Part shown: in pieces, positions 49,229-56,969 of the stretch | Layout of the letters: the number at the start of each line of letters is the position of its first letter | Numbering within the stretch: the stretch's first letter is position 1 | NCBI GenBank assembly: GCA_903857795.1 | Contig: CAIOGM010000073.1 | Span: 1-57,104 of the forward strand | Reading direction: 5' to 3' | Source of the DNA: an uncultured Geobacter sp. | GTDB lineage: Bacteria > Desulfobacterota > Desulfuromonadia > Geobacterales > CAIOGM01 | Length of the DNA stretch: 57,104 nt | Program-made: the position numbers and the translations under genes | The notes under the pieces: model-generated | Seen by the model: only the letters and a program-made list of their open reading frames with translations | The model's database searches: none | What the model was told of the DNA's origin: nothing

Positions 49229-50434
49229 ATGTTTGAAACAGCTATCGCCATAACCGGAGTCGGCATCTTCTGTGCCGCAGGGGAGGATATACCCTCGTTT
49301 CGCGCCGCCCTGCGGGAGGGGCGCAGCGGCATCGGTCCGGTGGAGCTGTTCGACGTCTCCCCCTTCCCTTCGCGGATCGGGGCGGAACTGCGGGGGTACG
49401 ATCCCCGGGAACGGTTCGACCGGAGGGAGGCGGCTCGTCTCTCCCGGGCGGACCAGTTCGCGATCATCGCCGCGGAGCAGGCCCTGCAAAGCTCACGAGC
49501 GCTGGAACGGTACGACTCCTTCGACCTGGGGCTCTCTGTTGGGGGAGGAGCCGCGGGGATGCTCCATGGGGAACAGTGGCTCAAGGGGGTGCTGGCGGGA
49601 CGCCGGGAAGATCCGGCGCTGCTGGCGGGGCTCCTTCCAGACCGGACCGCCACGGTGCTGGCCTCACGCTTCGGCCTCGCCGGCTACCAGGGGAGCATCA
49701 CCACCGCCTGCTCTTCGTCGGCCACGGCTATCGGCTGGGGCGCTGACCTGGTGGCCACCGGCAGGGTCAAGGCGCTCCTCTGCGGCGGCACCGATGCCTT
49801 CTCCCTCCTCACATATGCGGGGTTCAACTCCCTCCGGGTAGTGGATCCCAACCCCTGCGCCCCTTTCAGTCTCGGCCGGGAGGGGATCTCCCTGGGAGAA
49901 GGGGCGGCGTTTCTGCTCCTGGAGCGGGAGGATGAGGCCCGCCGACGGGGGGCGGCCATCTACGGCAGAGTTCTCGGCTACGCCATGACCGGCGAGGGGT
50001 ACCATATGACCGCGCCGGAGCCGACCGGTTCCGAGGCGGCCCGGGTGATGCGCGGCGCCCTGGAGCACGCCGGAGTTCTCCCCGATGCAGTGGGGTGGGT
50101 CAACGCCCACGGCACCGGCACACCGCTCAACGACGTGGTGGAGACCAGGGGGATGAAACTCCTCTTCGGCGAACGGGCAGCCGACGTCCCGCTCATCTCC
50201 ACCAAGGCGGTGACCGGGCACTGTCTTGGAGCCGCCGGCGCCATCGAAGCCGTGGCGACGATTATCAGCCTCAATGACCGTTTTATCCCCAGGACCCTCC
50301 ATTTCCGGGGGGCAGATCCCGAGTGCGACCTGGAGTACTGCCACCATGGCGCCCGGGAGTCGGAGGCAACGGTGGCTCTCTCCAACTCCTTTGCCTTCGG
50401 CGGCAACATAACTACCCTGGTGCTGGGCAGATGA
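49229..50434 (+). CDS. Beta-ketoacyl-ACP synthase (FabF-like, complete active site)
   Basis: A 401-residue ketosynthase from ATG 49229; an in-frame start at 49187 adds 14 residues without a ribosome site. Complete triad: C161 in ITTACSSSATA, H294 in VNAHGTGTPLND, and H331 in AVTGHCLGAAGA. It does decarboxylative condensation of the growing chain with malonyl-ACP. The stop overlaps the start of a second KS-like gene (ATGA), as in KS/chain-length-factor pairs of type II polyketide and aryl polyene systems. Confidence 0.93.
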   Translation: MFETAIAITGVGIFCAAGEDIPSFRAALREGRSGIGPVELFDVSPFPSRIGAELRGYDPRERFDRREAARLSRADQFAIIAAEQALQSSRALERYDSFDLGLSVGGGAAGMLHGEQWLKGVLAGRREDPALLAGLLPDRTATVLASRFGLAGYQGSITTACSSSATAIGWGADLVATGRVKALLCGGTDAFSLLTYAGFNSLRVVDPNPCAPFSLGREGISLGEGAAFLLLEREDEARRRGAAIYGRVLGYAMTGEGYHMTAPEPTGSEAARVMRGALEHAGVLPDAVGWVNAHGTGTPLNDVVETRGMKLLFGERAADVPLISTKAVTGHCLGAAGAIEAVATIISLNDRFIPRTLHFRGADPECDLEYCHHGARESEATVALSNSFAFGGNITTLVLGR

Positions 50435-51477
50435 GCTCTATCCCTCTCGTCATAACCGGAGTCGGCGCGGTCTCCTCCGCAGGAGTCGGCATCGTCCCCC
50501 TCATGGAGGCGCTCAAGAGCGGCCACTCCTCTCTCCGTCCCCTCCCCAACCAGGTTCTCGGTGAAACGGGTCACCAATGGGGGCCCGCCTCCGACTTCCG
50601 GGTGGCCGACTTCATGCCGCCGCTCAAGGCCCGCAAGTTCGACCGGAGCAGTCAGTTTGCCATCGTGGCAGGAGGGCTGGCACTGAAGGATGCCGGACTC
50701 TCCGTTGGGGAACTGGAGCCGACCCGGATCGGCATCGTCATGGGGTGCGGCTTCGGCGGGATAACCAACTCATCCGGGTTCCTGGAGGGGTACTTTCAGG
50801 GGGGGACCGACGGCCTCATCCCCATGCTCTTCCCCAATACCGTCCCCAACGCCGCGGCCAGCAACTGCTCCATCGAACTCCGCCTCAAGGGGCCAAACGT
50901 CACCATGGTGCAGCGGTTCTGTTCCGCGGAGTCGGCGCTCCTCATGGCCCGACGCTTCATCGAGGAGGGGCGGGCCGATGCCATGCTCGTCGGCGGGGTG
51001 GACGAGATCAGCCCCCTCATCCTGAAGGGATTTCACGCACTGGGCCAACTCCGGCCGGCTGCTCACGGTAGAGGCTTTGGCGAGGGGGCGGGGATCATGG
51101 TGCTGGAGCGCGCCGATCATGCAGCCCGGCGCGGCGCCCGGCTCCGGGGGCGACTGGGTGAACTCCGGACGGTGGGGCTCCTCCCTACCGGACGTGAAGC
51201 AGAGGGGCTCTCCCGGCTCCTGACCGGACTCCCCGAGCCGGCGCTCCTCACCCTCTCCGGCACGGCCCCAAGCCGTAAGGAGCTTGCCGAACTCTTCCCC
51301 GGCGTTCCCCGTCTCGACACCGGACCACTCCTGGGGCGCTCCCTGGCCATGGGGGGGATCGCCATGACGGCGCAGCTCCTGATGCTTGCCAACGGGGCCA
51401 CCGGCATTCACCTGGCCGCCTCCCCGGAAGGGCCGTGGTATGTCGTCGTTTTCCACGGAGCGGATCCCCTGCCGTGA
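50431..51477 (+). CDS. Ketosynthase-like partner subunit without catalytic histidines
   Basis: A 348-residue thiolase-fold protein from ATG 50431. The first two thirds follow FabF (VITGVGAVSSAGVG; FPNTVPNAAASNCSIELRLKG) and a Cys is kept at the nucleophile position (C164 in VQRFCSAESALL). The C-terminal part is shorter: the AHGTGT and KxxxGHxxGAAG motifs are absent, the latter replaced by TGPLLGRSLAMGG. It should not catalyse condensation by itself and is likely a chain-length-factor-like partner of the KS encoded just upstream, with possible decarboxylase or acyl-holding function through C164. Confidence 0.85.
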   Translation: MSSIPLVITGVGAVSSAGVGIVPLMEALKSGHSSLRPLPNQVLGETGHQWGPASDFRVADFMPPLKARKFDRSSQFAIVAGGLALKDAGLSVGELEPTRIGIVMGCGFGGITNSSGFLEGYFQGGTDGLIPMLFPNTVPNAAASNCSIELRLKGPNVTMVQRFCSAESALLMARRFIEEGRADAMLVGGVDEISPLILKGFHALGQLRPAAHGRGFGEGAGIMVLERADHAARRGARLRGRLGELRTVGLLPTGREAEGLSRLLTGLPEPALLTLSGTAPSRKELAELFPGVPRLDTGPLLGRSLAMGGIAMTAQLLMLANGATGIHLAASPEGPWYVVVFHGADPLP

Positions 51478-51851
51478 TTGATCCCGCCACCCGCCTTCCC
51501 CACCGTAATCCATTCCTCTTACTGGACCGGGTGACCCGCCTGGAGCCGGGGGCCGCCGCCGAGGCCGAACTCCTCTTCACCCATTTTCCCGGCTTCCCTT
51601 CACTGCTGCTGGTGGAGGCCATGGCTCAACTGGCCGGAGTCGTCGCCATCGAGACCGAAGGGGAGATCGGCTCCCTGGCCGCCATCGACCGGGCCGAGCT
51701 CCTTGTCCCGCTCTCACCGGGGGATCGCCTCACCATCAGCGTGCGGATCGTCAAGCGGTTCGGCCGTCTCATCCTCTGTGACGGCGAGATCACGCGTGCC
51801 GGGGAAACGGTGGCCACGGCCCTCCTCACCCTGGGGGTTGGTGCCCCATGA
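51474..51851 (+). CDS. FabZ-like 3-hydroxyacyl-ACP dehydratase
   Basis: A 125-residue hotdog protein; GTG 51474 overlaps the KS-like stop (GTGA). LPHRNPFLLLDRV matches the FabZ opening; catalytic candidates are H37 in THFPGFP and E48 in LLVEAMAQLAG. The loop between them is three residues shorter than in FabZ by eye. It should dehydrate the beta-hydroxyacyl-ACP to an enoyl group. No enoyl reductase gene lies in the locus, so double bonds would be kept. Coupled by ATGA to the LolA-like gene. Confidence 0.87.
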   Translation: MIDPATRLPHRNPFLLLDRVTRLEPGAAAEAELLFTHFPGFPSLLLVEAMAQLAGVVAIETEGEIGSLAAIDRAELLVPLSPGDRLTISVRIVKRFGRLILCDGEITRAGETVATALLTLGVGAP

Positions 51852-52495
51852 TCCGGACCCACTCGTTCTCCGTGCCCCCATGCCTGCGTGGTTCAGCTAC
51901 CGTTGTGCTGTTACTCTCTCTGTTCGGTGTCGCAACCATGGCCGCCGCCGAACCGCTGACCCCGGTGGAGGGGCTGGAACTTCTGCGACGGGGTTTTGCC
52001 GGCATGACCGACTTTACCGCGGAGATCACCCAGGAGAAACAGCTCTCCCTGATGAAGAAGAAGTTGACCTCCACCGGCCGGGTCCGTTTCCGGCGGCCGG
52101 GCAGTTTCTTCATGGAGATCTTTGCCCCCTACTCCAGTCGCCTGCTCTTGGAGAAGAGCGACCTGACCATCTTCTACCCCGCAGAGAAGAGCCGTCAGAA
52201 GATTCCGCTCCCGGCTGAAGAGGGACTGGGGAGGTGGTTTACCTATCTGGACAAACCGATCACCACCCTCCCTGAGGGGGTGCAGCTGCAGGCGGAGCGT
52301 CACGGCGAAATTTGCACCCTCCGGATAGCGCCCCAGGGGAAACAAGGGGTCAGGGAGCTGACCCTGCTCTTCCTGGACGACGGCCGGATCAAGAGGGTGA
52401 TCATCGAGGAGCAGAACGGCGACCGCAACAGCATCACCTTCCGGAACATGAAGAAAAATGTGGGACTCACGGACAAGGAGTTCCGCCTGGAATGA
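51848..52495 (+). CDS. LolA-like periplasmic carrier of the lipid locus
   Basis: A 215-residue protein with an N-terminal signal sequence (hydrophobic core VVLLLSLFGVATM, cleavage near MAAAEPL) and a LolA-type half-barrel: GMTDFTAEITQEKQLSLMKK, RVRFRRPGSFFMEIFAPY, LEKSDLTIFYPAEK. Aryl polyene loci carry a LolA-like protein thought to help move the lipid to the outer membrane. The first ~20 residues come from DNA resembling a common CTCCGTG repeat (see findings). Coupled to the exporter by ATGA. Confidence 0.87.
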   Translation: MIRTHSFSVPPCLRGSATVVLLLSLFGVATMAAAEPLTPVEGLELLRRGFAGMTDFTAEITQEKQLSLMKKKLTSTGRVRFRRPGSFFMEIFAPYSSRLLLEKSDLTIFYPAEKSRQKIPLPAEEGLGRWFTYLDKPITTLPEGVQLQAERHGEICTLRIAPQGKQGVRELTLLFLDDGRIKRVIIEEQNGDRNSITFRNMKKNVGLTDKEFRLE

Positions 52496-55017
52496 TCTCT
52501 CGCCTCTTTGCTCTGCTCAACGCCGCTGTAACTGCCCACCTTAACTGGATCTGGCGCGTCTCCGTCCGCTCTCCCCGTATGGTTGCCTTCGGAACGCTGC
52601 TCCTCCTGATCCCGGCCCTCTGGAGTGTGGCGACCACCCGTTTCGAGTTCGACATCTTCCGGCTCTTCCCCGCCGAGAAGGGGGCGCTCCGGCTCTTTCT
52701 GGACTCCCTGGAGTGGACCGGGAGCGGCCAGGAGGCGTTCTTCGTCCTGGAAGGGGCGAAGGGGGAGCTGATACCGGCGGCCACGGAGTTCGCCCAAAAG
52801 CTCTCCGCTCTCAAGGTGGACGGGGGACCGGCATTCAAAAAAGTCACCTGGCGAACGGTGGACCCGGCGGAGGCGGAGCCGTTTGCCGCGTTCGTCGGTT
52901 ATGCCGCGACGAGGCCGGAGCTCTTCCTCACCCCGGCGGAGCTGGCGGGTCTACAGGAGCGGCTCACCCCCCAGGGGATGGAGCGGGCGCTCCGGCGCGC
53001 AACCACCGAGCTGGCGGGACAGGCAGGGATGGTGTCACGGGGGCTCATCGTGCGGGATCCCCTGGGGATCAGGGAGCTGATCCTCCCCCGGCTCCGCCAG
53101 GCGAGCCAGACCCTGGACCTGGATAGCTCCTCCCCCTATTTCCTCTCCCGGGATGGGCGGCTCCTGGTCATCATCGCCGAACCGGCTAAACCGGTACAGG
53201 AGATGGCCTTTGCCCGGAAGCTGGTGGCGGCCATCAACGTCGCACGGGCCGGTTCAAGGGTAAAAATCTCCTGCGCCGGGGCCCACCTGAGCGCGGTCAT
53301 CGACGAGGCGAGCATGAAGGGGAACATCGTCTCCTGCGTCATCTCGTCCCTGGCGGTGGTCCTGGGGCTTTTTTATTTCACCTACCGGAGGCTCCTCCCC
53401 ACGCTCCTCATCCCGGTGATCATCTTCTTCGGCGCCTTCCTGGCCCTGGGGAGCGCGGGGCTCTTCCTCTCTTCCATCCACATCATCTCCTTCGCTTTTA
53501 CCGCCCTCATCATCGGTCTGGGAACCGACTACTCCATCCATATCTACGACCGGTTCTATTCGGAGCGGCAACATGGGGCAGAGACCGAGGAGGCGCTCCG
53601 GCTGGCCATCACCGACACCGGCCACGGGGTCTTCACCGCAGCCGTCACCACGGCGGCGCCGTTTCTGGCACTCACCATCTCCGATGTCCGGGCGCTCTTC
53701 GAGTTGGGTCTTCTCGTGGGGTTGGGGGTGCTCTTCTCCCTCTACGCCACCTACTTTTTCCTCCCCCCTCTGCTCATCTTCGCCGAACGGCGCTTCCCCT
53801 TGGCGATCTATCGCCCCCTCCCTTCCTTCGGTCTCGGGCCGCTCTGGGACTGCTGCATCCGGCGACGAAGAGGGATCACCATCGTTACCGCGCTGCTCAT
53901 CGTGCTCCTCCTGGGGGCAGCGACCCGGCTGGGATTCGAGGGGGATCTGAAGAAGCTCCAGCCGCGGCAATCGGAGGCGCTCCTGACCCAGGAGAAGATC
54001 GAGCAGCATCTGAACCTGAGCCCCAAGTCGCTCATGATCGCCGTGGAAGGGAGCGACCTCTCCCAGGTCCTGGCGCGGGGTGCCAGGGCTGACGCTCTTG
54101 CGGAGCGATACCGGCGGCAGGGGGAGCTGGTCGCCTGGTCGTCATTGGGGCAGATTATTAACGCTCCCCGGAACCAGAAGGTGATGACCGGCCTGCTGAC
54201 CACGGCCCTGGCCGGCCGTGACAGTGCCGGGGAGCTCCGCCGCGCCCTGGAGCGGGGTGGATTCAGCATCGAGCCCTTTGCCCCGGCTCTGGCGGGGGTC
54301 GCGGCATTTGCCGACTCACGGCCGGACGGCGCAGCCGAGGCGGTGAAGAGGCTCTCCGCCTCGCCGCTCAAGGGGGTGGTGGAGCGGCATCTGGTGAAGC
54401 ACGACGGCGTCTGGCGGCTCCTCAGCCACCTCTCCTACAATGGTGAAGAGTTTCACCGGGAGCGGTTTCTGGCGGAGCTGGCAACGGAGCTTCCCGGGGT
54501 GAGGACGACCGGCGTAGACCTGGTTGCAGAACAGCTCTCCTCTTCGGTACGGCGGAGTTTCGGCTGGACTCTCCTGTTGGGGGGGATCCTTGTTCTACTC
54601 CTCCTGATGTCCCACTTCGAATCCAAGGCCGGGATATTCGCCTCGCTCTTTCCGGTCTTTGCCGGCGGCGTCGCCATGCTGGGGCTTATGGTCTTCACCG
54701 GGATGAAACTCAACTTTATGAACTCCATGGTCATCATCACCATCCTGGGAATGGGAAGCGACTACGGCCTGCACATCTTCCACCGGGCAGGAAGCGTCGG
54801 GCCAGGGCAGCGGGAGCGGTTCATCCAGGCGGGACGGGCCGTGCTCCTCTCGGCCCTCACCACCATCGCCGGCTTCGGCTCCCTAGCCTTCACCGATTAC
54901 GGCGCCATGTCCTCCATCGGCTGGGCCACCAACTACGGCATCGCCGCCACCGCCCTCTTCTCTCTCATCTCCCTGCCGGCGCTGCTGGCGCTGCGCGGTT
55001 CACCCAAGGGCTCATGA
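52492..55017 (+). CDS. MMPL/RND-type exporter
   Basis: An 841-residue inner-membrane exporter with two RND-like halves. TM1 lies at ~30-47, followed by a large periplasmic domain. A cluster of five TM helices then includes IHIISFAFTALIIGLGTDYSIH and is followed by DTGHGVFTAAVTTAAPFLAL. The second half ends with MNSMVIITILGMGSDYGLH and a final TM block. The GxGxDYxxH motif is the proton-relay signature of MMPL transporters. ATG 52492 overlaps the LolA-like stop. It corresponds to the exporter of xanthomonadin/aryl polyene loci and should extract the lipid from the inner membrane for handover to the LolA-like carrier. Confidence 0.92.
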   Translation: MISRLFALLNAAVTAHLNWIWRVSVRSPRMVAFGTLLLLIPALWSVATTRFEFDIFRLFPAEKGALRLFLDSLEWTGSGQEAFFVLEGAKGELIPAATEFAQKLSALKVDGGPAFKKVTWRTVDPAEAEPFAAFVGYAATRPELFLTPAELAGLQERLTPQGMERALRRATTELAGQAGMVSRGLIVRDPLGIRELILPRLRQASQTLDLDSSSPYFLSRDGRLLVIIAEPAKPVQEMAFARKLVAAINVARAGSRVKISCAGAHLSAVIDEASMKGNIVSCVISSLAVVLGLFYFTYRRLLPTLLIPVIIFFGAFLALGSAGLFLSSIHIISFAFTALIIGLGTDYSIHIYDRFYSERQHGAETEEALRLAITDTGHGVFTAAVTTAAPFLALTISDVRALFELGLLVGLGVLFSLYATYFFLPPLLIFAERRFPLAIYRPLPSFGLGPLWDCCIRRRRGITIVTALLIVLLLGAATRLGFEGDLKKLQPRQSEALLTQEKIEQHLNLSPKSLMIAVEGSDLSQVLARGARADALAERYRRQGELVAWSSLGQIINAPRNQKVMTGLLTTALAGRDSAGELRRALERGGFSIEPFAPALAGVAAFADSRPDGAAEAVKRLSASPLKGVVERHLVKHDGVWRLLSHLSYNGEEFHRERFLAELATELPGVRTTGVDLVAEQLSSSVRRSFGWTLLLGGILVLLLLMSHFESKAGIFASLFPVFAGGVAMLGLMVFTGMKLNFMNSMVIITILGMGSDYGLHIFHRAGSVGPGQRERFIQAGRAVLLSALTTIAGFGSLAFTDYGAMSSIGWATNYGIAATALFSLISLPALLALRGSPKGS

Positions 55018-56351
55018 CCTCTGTTCACTCCCTGCGAAACAGAGCGGACCGGCCCCGTCTCCTGCTGATTTATCCGGCGACCCACAAGCTCGGCTGGGTG
55101 GGGTGGTTCCAGCTCCCCTCCCTCTCCCTCCAGCAGGTGGCTGCCGTGGTCCCCCCCTCCTGGGAGGTGACCCTGTTGGACGAGCTGCAGGAGGAGGTCA
55201 CGTTCGACACCACGTACGATCTGGTGGGAATCACTGCCATGAGCCACCAGGCGACCCGGGGGTATGAGATCGCCGAACGGTTTCGCTCCCAAGGGATTCC
55301 GGTGGTCATGGGGGGGATTCACCCCTCGGTCCTCCCCCATGAGGCGCTGACTCACGCCGATTCGGTGGTGGTGGGGGAGGCGGAGCCGGTCATGGCGCAG
55401 CTCCTGGAAGATTGCCTCAACGGTTGCCTGAAACCGATCTATCGCTCCTCGTTCCCCGATAACGACCTCCTCACCATCCCCTGGCCCCGCCGGGAACTCC
55501 TGGCGGGAAAGCGCTATCTCACCACCCAGACGGTACAGGCCAGCCGCGGCTGTCCCTACGACTGCCCCTTCTGCACGGTCACCCCCTACTTCGGCCGGAG
55601 TTTTCGCTACCGGGCGCCGGACGATATCCTGGCGGAGCTCCGCTCCTTCCGCGGACGGCTGACGATATTCCTGGATGACAACATCCTGGGGGATCCGGAG
55701 CGGGCCAAGCCGATCCTCAAGGGGATGGTGGGGATGGGGCTCAAATGGGGAGGGCAGGCCAATCTCCGCTTTGCCGAGGATCCGGAGCTGGTCCGGCTGG
55801 TGGCCGCCTCGGGCTGTATCGGCATCTTCGTGGGGATCGAGACAGCCACCGGCTCATTTGCCAACCTTCCCAAGAACAGCGGCGGCTCCTCGGCGGCGGA
55901 GTTGATCAGGCGGGTCAGGGATGCGGGGATCGTGCTGGAGGCGTCCCTCATCTTCGGTTTTGACGATCATGACGAGAGCATCTTTGACCGGACCCTCGCC
56001 TTTTTGGATGACTGTTCGCCGGGGGTGGCCACCTTCAACGTTCTCACCCCGTACCCGGGGACGGAGCTCTTCAGGCAGTTCGAGGCCGAAGGGCGGCTCC
56101 TGCACCGCGACTGGCGACGGTACGATCACTCCCAGGTGGTCTTTCGGCCCAAGCTCATGACCCCGGAACGGCTCTATCGGGGATGGCTGGAGGTGCGGCA
56201 GGAGGTCTACCGCTGGCCGGCCATCTTCTCGCGAGTCCTCTCCTCCCCAAAGGGGCGATTCACCACGCTGGCTTATAACCTGCTGCGGCGGGGAGGAAAT
56301 CTCTCCGCCGCCGAACTGGCGCTTCTGGCTGAGAAGACTGTACCAATATAA
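55014..56351 (+). CDS. B12-binding-type radical SAM enzyme (paralogue of the 44202 gene)
   Basis: A 445-residue protein. The N-terminal Rossmann-like part (RLLLIYPATHKLGWVGWF, LVGITAMSHQATRGYEIA, VVMGGIHPSVLPHEAL, VVVGEAEP) and the radical SAM site C180, C184, C187 (SRGCPYDCPFC) match the gene at 44202 block by block, including the LAGKRYL linker and the C-terminal FNVLTPYPGTELFRQ. No DxHxxG motif. Two related enzymes in one locus imply two successive or alternative modifications of the same kind of substrate. Last gene of the locus; coupled to the exporter by ATGA. Confidence 0.88.
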   Translation: MTSVHSLRNRADRPRLLLIYPATHKLGWVGWFQLPSLSLQQVAAVVPPSWEVTLLDELQEEVTFDTTYDLVGITAMSHQATRGYEIAERFRSQGIPVVMGGIHPSVLPHEALTHADSVVVGEAEPVMAQLLEDCLNGCLKPIYRSSFPDNDLLTIPWPRRELLAGKRYLTTQTVQASRGCPYDCPFCTVTPYFGRSFRYRAPDDILAELRSFRGRLTIFLDDNILGDPERAKPILKGMVGMGLKWGGQANLRFAEDPELVRLVAASGCIGIFVGIETATGSFANLPKNSGGSSAAELIRRVRDAGIVLEASLIFGFDDHDESIFDRTLAFLDDCSPGVATFNVLTPYPGTELFRQFEAEGRLLHRDWRRYDHSQVVFRPKLMTPERLYRGWLEVRQEVYRWPAIFSRVLSSPKGRFTTLAYNLLRRGGNLSAAELALLAEKTVPI

Positions 56352-56424
56352 CGGAGAACTCATCGATCAAGTCCCGGATCTATGGGTTCACGGTCATACG
56401 AACAACTCATTCGGCTATAACCGA

Positions 56425-56911
56425 CCCTCTCCCCGGCCCTCTCCCACTGAGGGGAGAGGGAGTAAAAGCAGATCTTTCCTGATGAGGGCAATGGAGTTGA
56501 AGACTTGCCTTTAAGCTCCCCTCCCTTGATGGGAGGGGCTGGGGGAGGGTGAAAGGCTGGGAGCAACATGCCCATCAACCTGACAGCAGCAGCCAAAGAG
56601 CTGCGAAAAAACTCCACTGACGCAGAGCGCCTCCTCTGGCGACACCTGAAAGCCAAACAGCTTGACGGCCTGAAGTTCCGGCGGCAGGAGCAGATTGGCA
56701 GCTTCATTGCCGATTTTGTTTGCTACGAAAGAGGGATAATCGTCGAAGCGGACGGCGGCCAGCACGCGCTGGAAAAGGAAAAGGACGAAGAGCGGACGCA
56801 GTGGCTGAATTCGCAAGGCTTCACCGTTTTACGATTCTGGAATAACGAGATTCTGACGAATATCGATGGAGTCATGGAAGTTATTCGAATGCAGTGCCAA
56901 GCAGTAACCAC
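56425..56911. repeat. First copy of a 487-bp tandem repeat unit
   Basis: Begins at CCCTCTCCCCGGCCCTCTCC and contains a GAGGGGAGAGGG hairpin, a CCCCTCCC/GGGAGGGG hairpin and the DUF559 gene. The same sequence restarts at 56912, with the two ATGs exactly 487 bp apart (56568 and 57055). Over the ~190 bases visible in both copies I see only two substitutions. Confidence 0.9.
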
Positions 56912-56969
56912 CCCTCTCCCCGGCCCTCTCCCACTGAGGGGAGAGGGAGTAAAAGCAGATCTTTCCTGA
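56568..56969 (+). CDS. DUF559 endonuclease-like protein
   Basis: A 133-residue protein of the DUF559/very-short-patch-repair-like (PD-(D/E)xK) family: AERLLWRHLKAKQLDGLKF, RRQEQIGSFIADFVCYE, the acidic core IIVEADGGQH, and LNSQGFTVLRFWNNEIL. ATG 56568 follows GGGAGCAAC. The last ~20 residues (TTPLPGPLPLRGEG) are read from the start of the next repeat copy and are probably not functional. Members are often mobile or repeat-associated; the biochemical role is not established. Confidence 0.85.
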   Translation: MPINLTAAAKELRKNSTDAERLLWRHLKAKQLDGLKFRRQEQIGSFIADFVCYERGIIVEADGGQHALEKEKDEERTQWLNSQGFTVLRFWNNEILTNIDGVMEVIRMQCQAVTTPLPGPLPLRGEGVKADLS

